DNA of 10,025 bases, taken from positions 1-10,025 of the forward strand of contig JARBUP010000085.1 of the NCBI GenBank assembly GCA_029239575.1. The letters are read 5' to 3'. This stretch comes from Bacillota bacterium. GTDB taxonomy: Bacteria > Bacillota > Clostridia > Tissierellales > Sedimentibacteraceae. The position numbers and the translations under genes are program-made. Below the pieces are notes generated by a model, which searched no databases, was not told the DNA's origin, and was given only the letters and a program-made list of their open reading frames with translations. Shown here in pieces: positions 4,622 to 10,025 of the stretch (positions are counted from its first letter, which is position 1; the number at the start of each line of letters is the position of its first letter).

Positions 4622-7600
4622 ATGCCAAAAGAAAATAAAAATAATTTAGAAAATAATAATAACAAAAAGCCAGATACACAAAAGAAGAAAAGCAAAAAGA
4701 CAAAACAAATTTTAAAAATAGCTTTACTTTGTGTAATCATCGCAGTAATTATTGCGGGTGGCGCAATAGCGGGAGTATTGATTGGTATAATTAAAACAGC
4801 ACCAGAAATAGATCCTACAAATGTGCTTACAACTTTGAACCAAAGTTCGGTTATAGTTGATGAAAATGGAACAATTATAGAACAAATTCATGATCCAAAT
4901 GAAAATAGGGAAGTTGTTACTTTAAATGATATTCCTGAACATTTACAACATGCTTTTATAGCAATTGAAGATCATCGTTTTGAAAAACACCCTGGTATTG
5001 ATATCAGACGTATTTTTGGTTCATTACTTCACAATTTTAAAGTAGGTGACCCAAAAGCTCAAGGTGCCAGCACTATTACTCAACAATTAGTTAAAAACTT
5101 ATATTTAACTAATGAAAAATCTTTTGAACGTAAAATAAAAGAAGCATATCTTGCTCTAAAGATGGAACAAGTATTATCTAAAGATCAAATACTTGAAAAT
5201 TATTTAAATACAATTCCTCTTGGACAGAGCTCATATGGCGTTCAAACTGCTGCTCATACATATTTTTCAAAAGATGCTAACGAATTAACTCTTGCAGAAA
5301 GTGCTCTTTTAGCAGGGGCAGCTAAAAGTACAGTATCATATGCTCCATTTAACAGATATAACTTAGAAGATGTTAATGATATAGCAGAAGAAGATATTGT
5401 AGGATATGTTTATATTGGCTCAGTACAATATGCATGTGTGTTCAATGAAAATGCAGTTGAAAGGCAACAAGTAATTCTTGATAGAATGTTAGAAGAAAAA
5501 ATGATAACTCAAGAAGAATACGATCAAGCATTAACTGAAGATATGAAAATTGCTTTAAAACCTGGTCAAACGAAAATCGAAGGCATTGCTTCTTCTTCAA
5601 TGGATTATGTAAAAGAAAAAGTTATTGAAGATATAATGGAAGCACAAAATATAGGCTATGAAGAAGCTGAAAGCTTTGTTTACAAAGGTGGTTTAACTAT
5701 TACAACTACAATTGATGTAAACATGCAAAAGTCTTTAGAAGATTCTTATACTAATTTTGGGGAAATGTTCTTAGGAAAAGCTCCATCCGGCGATAAACCA
5801 CTTGCACAGGATTGGAAATATTTCAAATGGAATGACGGCTCACCAACAGGTAGCCTTGATGGAGATTTAAATATATTAGGAGATTTTGGCCAAGTAATTT
5901 ATTATGACAAAGTAAACATAATGGATGAAAATAACAGTATATATTTAAATTCCAATGAATACAGTTTTGATGATGCTGGTAACTTAATTATAGAATCTAA
6001 TAAATTTGATATTTATGCTTCATCAATCGATATAGTGGATTGTTATACGGTGGATGATAGTTTAAATTTTGTATCACACAACATAGGTGCTTTAAACTTA
6101 GGAAACAACTATGAAGTATTACAAAAAGACGGTACTAAAGGTTCATTTAAAATTACTAAAGATTATTTAAATAAAAATACTGAAATGTTCACAGTAGGTT
6201 CAGATAATGTTTTAAGAATCCCTGAAGGATATTTCTTCTTTCAAGAAAATGGAACAGTTCAACCACAATCTGCTACAGTTATAATGGATTTTAAAACTGG
6301 TAAAATTAAAGCTATGATTGGTGGCAGAGATATAGAAGGAAGTAAAACATTTAATCGTGCAACAGATGCTGCACGTCAACCAGGTTCTACAATTAAACCT
6401 TTATCAGTTTACTTACCTGCTCTTGACCAAGGTTATACAGGAGCTTATGTTTTGGATGACTTGCCAAAATATAATGAAAAAGGTGATAGATGGCCTAAAA
6501 ACTGGTATGAACACAAAGAATTTAAATATTGGGGTAAATTTACTTTAAGAAAATCCATAGAACAATCAATAAATACTAATGCAGTTACAATGCTAGAAAC
6601 AATTGGTGTTGATGCTTCAATTGATTCTTTAACTAAACTTGGATTAATCAATGCTGAAAATGAAGAAAATGATACATTTATAAATCGTACTGAAGATAAA
6701 GCTTATAATGATGTTAACTTAGCATCATTAGGATTAGGTGGACTCACTAAAGGTTTTTCACCTCTTGCTATGACAGCTGCCTATGGTGCAATTGCTAATG
6801 ACGGAGTATATATTGAACCTATTGCATATACAAAAGTTATAAATGCAAAAGGTGAAACAATATTGGATAATATACCTGAAACAAGAGTTGTTGTAAGCCC
6901 AGAAGTTGCTTCTTTAATGAAAAGCATTTTAAAAACAACTGTTACTGAAGGGCTTTCATACAGAGCTAAGTTACCTGCAAACATGGGAATTGATGTAGCT
7001 GGTAAAACAGGTACAACACAAGCAAATGGAGACTTTTGGTTTATGGGATTCTCTCCATACTATGTTGGAGGAATTTGGGTAGGAAATGATAATGTTCAAA
7101 TGAAGCTTACGGGTGATTCAGGAGCTACTGCAAGACTTTGGAGCGGTATAATGACTCCAATTCATGAAGGACTGTCACCTGCTAAAATTGAATTAAATAA
7201 AAATTTAGTTCCTTTAAAAGTTTGTGCTCAGTCTGGAAAACTTCCAACAGCCTTATGTTCACAAGATCAACGCGGAAGTCAAGTTATAACTGAATACTTT
7301 GTTCCTGGTACACAACCAACTCAAACTTGCGATGTACATGTTGCTATTGAGGTTTGTACAGAATCACATGCTCTACCTTCACAATTTTGTCCTAAAGATA
7401 AAATACAAAATCTTGTTTTTATAAAAAGAACTCCTCCATATAACCCATATGGAAAATCAGGCAATGCAGAAGCAAGAACACTTTACCAACAAATTCGTGA
7501 AGATATGACGTCATTTTCTATAGAAGATTTAAAACAACATTATTTAGGTCAAGCAGAATTTGATGCTGCTAACAAATTGGTTTCTGTTTTAGGTGTTCCA

Positions 7601-7882
7601 GTAGATAAATTAAATTCTTCGGCTTTACTTACTTCTGATTATAAATACCAAGTTCCTACAGGTATTTGTACAGTACACACAAAATGGCATTATGATCAAT
7701 GGCAAAATGAAAATAATAAACCAGATGATGAAAATGATAATGAAGACGGAGAAAATAACGAGAACAACGGTAACAATGGTAACAATGGTAATGGAAACGG
7801 AAATGGAAATGGTGGTACTGAAGAACCAGCAAATGAAGAAGAAGAAATTATAGATTCTATTTTAGATTCAATTACAAATTAA
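4622..7882 (+). CDS. Class A penicillin-binding protein (bifunctional transglycosylase/transpeptidase)
   Basis: The 1086-residue protein polymerises glycan strands from lipid II and cross-links them outside the membrane. A basic, Asn/Lys-rich cytoplasmic tail (1-29) precedes one membrane segment (about 30-57). The GT51 domain has EDHRF with catalytic Glu116, GASTITQQ (148-155), RKIKEA (170-175) and ILENYLN (190-196). The transpeptidase has SxxK with nucleophile Ser589 (STIK, 589-592), SxN (SIN, 649-651) and KTGT (795-798), so both activities should be intact. It is longer than most PBP1a proteins (about 700-900). Extra sequence lies at about 248-278 in the GT domain, about 380-545 between the domains, and after 860. 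The last part has two Cys-containing repeats (CAQSGKLPTALC and CTESHALPSQFC), a further globular stretch, and an acidic/Asn-Gly tail. The start is set by CGGAGG and the promoter. It converges on spoVAE. Confidence 0.95.
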   Translation: MPKENKNNLENNNNKKPDTQKKKSKKTKQILKIALLCVIIAVIIAGGAIAGVLIGIIKTAPEIDPTNVLTTLNQSSVIVDENGTIIEQIHDPNENREVVTLNDIPEHLQHAFIAIEDHRFEKHPGIDIRRIFGSLLHNFKVGDPKAQGASTITQQLVKNLYLTNEKSFERKIKEAYLALKMEQVLSKDQILENYLNTIPLGQSSYGVQTAAHTYFSKDANELTLAESALLAGAAKSTVSYAPFNRYNLEDVNDIAEEDIVGYVYIGSVQYACVFNENAVERQQVILDRMLEEKMITQEEYDQALTEDMKIALKPGQTKIEGIASSSMDYVKEKVIEDIMEAQNIGYEEAESFVYKGGLTITTTIDVNMQKSLEDSYTNFGEMFLGKAPSGDKPLAQDWKYFKWNDGSPTGSLDGDLNILGDFGQVIYYDKVNIMDENNSIYLNSNEYSFDDAGNLIIESNKFDIYASSIDIVDCYTVDDSLNFVSHNIGALNLGNNYEVLQKDGTKGSFKITKDYLNKNTEMFTVGSDNVLRIPEGYFFFQENGTVQPQSATVIMDFKTGKIKAMIGGRDIEGSKTFNRATDAARQPGSTIKPLSVYLPALDQGYTGAYVLDDLPKYNEKGDRWPKNWYEHKEFKYWGKFTLRKSIEQSINTNAVTMLETIGVDASIDSLTKLGLINAENEENDTFINRTEDKAYNDVNLASLGLGGLTKGFSPLAMTAAYGAIANDGVYIEPIAYTKVINAKGETILDNIPETRVVVSPEVASLMKSILKTTVTEGLSYRAKLPANMGIDVAGKTGTTQANGDFWFMGFSPYYVGGIWVGNDNVQMKLTGDSGATARLWSGIMTPIHEGLSPAKIELNKNLVPLKVCAQSGKLPTALCSQDQRGSQVITEYFVPGTQPTQTCDVHVAIEVCTESHALPSQFCPKDKIQNLVFIKRTPPYNPYGKSGNAEARTLYQQIREDMTSFSIEDLKQHYLGQAEFDAANKLVSVLGVPVDKLNSSALLTSDYKYQVPTGICTVHTKWHYDQWQNENNKPDDENDNEDGENNENNGNNGNNGNGNGNGNGGTEEPANEEEEIIDSILDSITN
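7763..7816 (+). repeat. Asn/Gly-coding short tandem repeat in the PBP tail
   Basis: Repeats of AACAATGGT and then GGAAATGGAAACGG-type units encode NNG and NG runs at residues 1048-1065. They lie between acidic segments at the extracellular C-terminus. Such slipping repeats usually form flexible linkers and may vary in copy number between strains. Confidence 0.7.
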
Positions 7883-7895
7883 AAAACTATAAATT

Positions 7896-7935
7896 AAAAG
7901 AGTATATTGTTATTATTGCAATATACTCTTTTTTT
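7896..7935. terminator. Shared convergent terminator of the PBP gene and the spoVA operon
   Basis: AAAAGAGTATATTG (7896-7909) and CAATATACTCTTTT (7919-7932) form a perfect 14-bp stem with a nine-base loop. On the plus strand it ends in seven T (7929-7935), a good intrinsic terminator 13 bases after the PBP stop. Read on the minus strand, after spoVAE, the T-tract is TTTTAATTT, weaker but probably usable. Confidence 0.88.
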
Positions 7936-7960
7936 ATGTCTGTTTCTGTTAATCATAATA

Positions 7961-8314
7961 CTATTTACTTTTAGGATTAAATATAACAGCTGCTAAATAG
8001 CCAAATATAAGCGCTGCAGCAACTCCAGGTGCTGTTTTCATAACGCCTCCGCTTAAAGCTCCCATGAATCCTTTTTCTGCTGCTTGCTCTATAGCTCCTT
8101 TAGCTAATGTATTTCCAAATCCTAATAAAGGCACTGTTGCACCTGAATAACCTATTTCAACTATTTTATCATAAACACCGATAAAACCAAGAAAAACACC
8201 GGAAACAACATACATTACCAATAAGTACGCATTATTTTTCTTAAATGTATCTATAAAAATTTGACCTATAGCACATAAAATACCACCTATAATAAAACTC
8301 ATTAAATAATTCAT
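7961..8314 (-). CDS. spoVAE: Stage V sporulation protein AE (SpoVAEb type)
   Basis: A 117-residue, very hydrophobic protein with about four membrane segments, the size of Bacillus SpoVAEb (about 116). The core GVYDKIVEIGYSGATVPLLG (46-65) and following GFGN are shared with SpoVAC, both belonging to the SpoVAC/SpoVAEB family. With SpoVAC and SpoVAD it forms the channel complex in the inner forespore membrane that imports Ca-dipicolinic acid in sporulation and releases it in germination. It is the last gene of the operon. Its GAGGTG ribosome binding site overlaps the spoVAD stop codon, with nine bases between the genes, so translation is likely coupled. A SpoVAEa-type gene does not follow. Confidence 0.93.
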   Translation of the reverse strand: MNYLMSFIIGGILCAIGQIFIDTFKKNNAYLLVMYVVSGVFLGFIGVYDKIVEIGYSGATVPLLGFGNTLAKGAIEQAAEKGFMGALSGGVMKTAPGVAAALIFGYLAAVIFNPKSK

Positions 8315-8323
8315 ATTAGCACC

Positions 8324-9319
8324 TCACCTTTCTATACCAATGCAATGTGCTATGCCCGGTATACTTTCTCCTTGTAATGAAACTGTAGGTGAATGCAGAG
8401 CTCCTGTTGACATAAATAATAAATTATCTATATCACCATTTAAAAGCTTTTTATATAAAAACGAACCAAATACTACAGCTGAACATCCACAACCACTACC
8501 TCCAGCATGTACGTCCTGTTTTTCTATGTCAAATATTATAGTTCCGCAGTCATCATATTTATCTTCTATACTCATTTTGTCTTCATTGAACATTTTATTG
8601 ACAATATTTTTACCAACTGTTCCTAAATCTCCTGATGTCATCAAATCATATTCTTTTTTAGTATCAAGCAAATGTTGCTTTAATGTGTCATATGCTGCTG
8701 GTGCCATTGCTGCACCCATGTTATTTGCATCTTTTACACCTAAATCAATGATTTTTCCAAATGTAACATTTTTGATTTTAGGACCACTTCCGCTGTTAGA
8801 AAGCCATACTGCACCTGATCCTGTTACAGTCCATTGTGCTGACATATGTCGTTGTCCACCCATTTCTAAGGGAAGTCTATATTGTCTTTCTGCACTACAA
8901 AAATGGCTTGACGTTACGCATATAACATTTTCTGCAAAACCTCCATCTATTAATAAAGCTCCAAGACCCATGGAAAGTGCCATTGTTGAGCAAGCACCAT
9001 ATACTCCTACAAACGGCATACCTAAAGCCCTTGCTGCAAATGAAGATGATACAATTTGATTTAATAAATCACCTGCGATTAATAAATCTATATTATTTTT
9101 ATCTATTTTATTTTTTTTCATTAAATTTTCTACTGCTGTTTGTTGGAATTTTAATTCGCATTTTTCCCAAGAATCTTCACCCCACAAACTATCATCTACA
9201 ATCATATCAAAATTATCTTTTAAAGGCCCTTCTCCTTCTTTTTTTCCTGCTATAGTGTATGTGTCTCTGATTACTACATCACCTTTTATAACAAATGTTT
9301 GTTTTCCTATTTTTTTCAA
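8324..9319 (-). CDS. spoVAD: Stage V sporulation protein AD (SpoVAD), dipicolinic acid-binding
   Basis: A 331-residue soluble protein with the thiolase-like (3-oxoacyl-ACP synthase III-related) fold of SpoVAD (usual length about 335-340). Seen are GVYGACSTMAL (105-115) around the position of the thiolase cysteine (Cys110), then SSHFCSAERQYRLPLEMGGQ (137-156) and the glycine-rich AGGSGCGCS (272-280). In Bacillus SpoVAD sits on the outer face of the inner spore membrane and binds Ca-dipicolinic acid directly; it is not known as an active condensing enzyme. The start is TTG (9317-9319), supported by AGAAGGGG six bases upstream. The first residues (KIGKQTFVIKGDVVI) match the family's N-terminus. 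It lies 44 bp after spoVAC and 9 bp before spoVAE. A long plus-strand frame opposite it is a coding shadow. Confidence 0.96.
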   Translation of the reverse strand: MKKIGKQTFVIKGDVVIRDTYTIAGKKEGEGPLKDNFDMIVDDSLWGEDSWEKCELKFQQTAVENLMKKNKIDKNNIDLLIAGDLLNQIVSSSFAARALGMPFVGVYGACSTMALSMGLGALLIDGGFAENVICVTSSHFCSAERQYRLPLEMGGQRHMSAQWTVTGSGAVWLSNSGSGPKIKNVTFGKIIDLGVKDANNMGAAMAPAAYDTLKQHLLDTKKEYDLMTSGDLGTVGKNIVNKMFNEDKMSIEDKYDDCGTIIFDIEKQDVHAGGSGCGCSAVVFGSFLYKKLLNGDIDNLLFMSTGALHSPTVSLQGESIPGIAHCIGIER

Positions 9320-9363
9320 CTTAATCCCCTTCTTTAAAATATATTATTTATTAAAATGATAAT

Positions 9364-9801
9364 TTAAAATATTAAACTTAAAATACCTGCAATAAATGAA
9401 GCAAAATAACCAAATAACAATACTGGTCCAGCTAATTTAAATATATTAGCAGCAGTACCAAGTATATATCCTTCTCTTTTATACTCAAGTGCTGGTGAAA
9501 CTACAGAGTTTGCAAATCCTGTAATAGGAACAACTGTACCTGCACCACCATATTTCCCCAAATCATCATAAACTCCTAAACCAGTTAATAAAGCACTTAA
9601 TGCTACTAATGTTACAGATGACATAACCGATGCTTCATCTGAAGGTACATTTAAAACAGATACATATATATTTTTAATTATTTCACCTAATAGACAAATT
9701 CCACCTCCAAAAATATAAGCTAAAACAAAATTTTTTAACTTTTTATTTTTGGGAGTAAATTCATCTACAACTTTTTGATAATTTTCTTTTGTATATTTCA
9801 T
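9364..9801 (-). CDS. spoVAC: Stage V sporulation protein AC (SpoVAC)
   Basis: This 145-residue integral membrane protein (Bacillus SpoVAC is about 150) has a basic cytoplasmic N-terminus (KYTKENYQKVVDEFTPKNKK) and then about four hydrophobic segments from residue 24 on. GLGVYDDLGKYGGAGTVVPI (74-93) with GFAN is the family core and is paralogous to SpoVAEb. In Bacillus SpoVAC acts as the mechanosensitive channel part of the SpoVA complex for dipicolinic acid passage. I place the start at the ATG of 9799-9801. CGGAGG lies five bases upstream and the sequence begins as in homologues. An ATG at 9828 would add nine residues (MQFYYNGGK) that translate the ribosome binding site itself and overlap the small frame upstream. 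It is probably made in the forespore under SigG. Confidence 0.94.
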   Translation of the reverse strand: MKYTKENYQKVVDEFTPKNKKLKNFVLAYIFGGGICLLGEIIKNIYVSVLNVPSDEASVMSSVTLVALSALLTGLGVYDDLGKYGGAGTVVPITGFANSVVSPALEYKREGYILGTAANIFKLAGPVLLFGYFASFIAGILSLIF

Positions 9802-9811
9802 TTTTCCTCCG

Positions 9812-9931
9812 TTATAATAAAACTGCACTTTCTGGTATTTTTTTTATAGATTTGTCAATGCTGCTCCCTAAATAAATTGCTGATAAACTAATGAGCAAAA
9901 CTATAACTAAAAAAAATATCTTTTTTTTCAT
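9812..9931 (-). CDS. Small single-pass membrane protein (39 aa) leading the spoVA operon
   Basis: An ATG at 9929-9931 with a strong ribosome binding site (GAGGTG, 9938-9943, six bases away) opens a 39-codon frame ending in TAA ten bases before the spoVAC start. The product starts MKKKIFFLVIVLLISLSAIY, a basic N-terminus and one hydrophobic helix (about 5-22). A short polar tail rich in Ser, Lys and Ile (GSSIDKSIKKIPES) follows. There is no lipobox cysteine and no obvious signal peptidase site, so it should stay as a membrane anchor with its tail outside. It is too short to be SpoVAA or SpoVAB and I recognise no family. Its position suggests co-expression with spoVAC-AD-AE in the forespore. 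It could be a small accessory subunit, a leader frame, or the stub of a lost gene. Confidence 0.6.
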   Translation of the reverse strand: MKKKIFFLVIVLLISLSAIYLGSSIDKSIKKIPESAVLL

Positions 9932-9948
9932 AATTATCACCTCAAAAG

Positions 9949-9977
9949 TATTATTTACAAAAAAAAATATTGAATAC
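9949..9977 (-). promoter_or_regulatory. Possible SigG promoter of the spoVA operon
   Basis: On the minus strand GTATT (9973-9977) and AATAATA (9949-9955) are 17 bp apart. This is near the forespore SigG pattern G-H-A-T-R, 17-18 bp, CATNNTA, with two mismatches. The region is so AT-rich that chance is a real alternative. The assignment leans on the known forespore expression of spoVA operons. Confidence 0.3.
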
Positions 9978-10024
9978 AAAAAAAATGAACTATTATAAAT
10001 TAATATACATAGTTCATTTTTTTT
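9978..10024. terminator. Bidirectional intrinsic terminator at the right edge
   Basis: Arms 9978-9993 (AAAAAAAATGAACTAT) and 10009-10024 (ATAGTTCATTTTTTTT) are perfectly complementary over 16 bases around a 15-base loop. The GAACTA core is followed by eight T on each strand's 3' side, so it can stop transcription from either direction. Since the spoVA promoter must lie to its left, it isolates this operon from the gene beyond the window. Confidence 0.75.
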
Positions 10025-10025
10025 A

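Noticed and set aside
6357..6984. Three frames of 63-68 codons on both strands inside the PBP gene
   Set aside because: All lie within the intact transpeptidase domain coding sequence and lack start signals.
8340..9059. A 239-codon plus-strand frame
   Set aside because: It is antisense to spoVAD, which is unmistakable. There is no start signal and no recognisable domain.
8977..9255. A 92-codon plus-strand frame
   Set aside because: Another coding shadow of spoVAD; Leu/Phe-rich because it reads A-rich codons on the opposite strand.
9802..9828. Nine-residue N-terminal extension of SpoVAC
   Set aside because: It would translate the CGGAGG site and has no ribosome binding site of its own; the ATG at 9801 fits the family start.

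Overview
The window is AT-rich and densely coded. It carries spoVAC-spoVAD-spoVAE with no spoVAA/AB/AF alongside, a yunB sporulation gene, strong GGAGG-type ribosome binding sites and two TTG starts. Together these point to an endospore-forming member of the Clostridia (Firmicutes). The species cannot be named from this sequence alone. No tRNA, rRNA, CRISPR array, transposase or phage gene is visible.

Layout from left to right. At 1-375 (minus) is the 5' part of a gene cut by the window edge. It encodes an N-terminal-cysteine (Ntn) amide hydrolase of the choloylglycine hydrolase/penicillin V acylase type. A 35-codon reading frame precedes it (378-485), and a SigA-type promoter with a 15-bp palindrome at its start site lies further upstream. 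At 730-3477 three minus-strand housekeeping genes follow: hflX (ribosome-splitting GTPase), a YigZ/IMPACT-family gene starting on the base after the hflX stop codon, and yebC with its own promoter. A 387-bp gap (3478-3864) contains no long gene. It holds the hflX promoter, an orphan ribosome binding site followed by a four-codon frame, and a degenerate 74-bp palindromic element. yunB (minus) and a large class A penicillin-binding protein gene (plus) diverge from a 109-bp spacer with a clear promoter for the PBP. The PBP gene converges on spoVAE, and the two share a hairpin terminator. The spoVA operon (minus) runs spoVAC, spoVAD, spoVAE and is preceded by an unannotated 39-codon frame for a single-pass membrane peptide. 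A perfect 16-bp hairpin at the right edge separates it from whatever lies beyond.

Two themes stand out. One is translation quality control: YebC (polyproline and stalled translation), HflX (stalled or hibernating ribosomes) and possibly YigZ. The other is sporulation and envelope: YunB in the mother cell, SpoVA for dipicolinic acid movement across the inner forespore membrane, and the PBP for peptidoglycan. No wholly new multi-gene system is evident. The least explained items are the small membrane peptide leading the spoVA operon, the Ntn-hydrolase transcription unit with its leader frame and operator-like palindrome, and the palindromic repeat between yunB and hflX.
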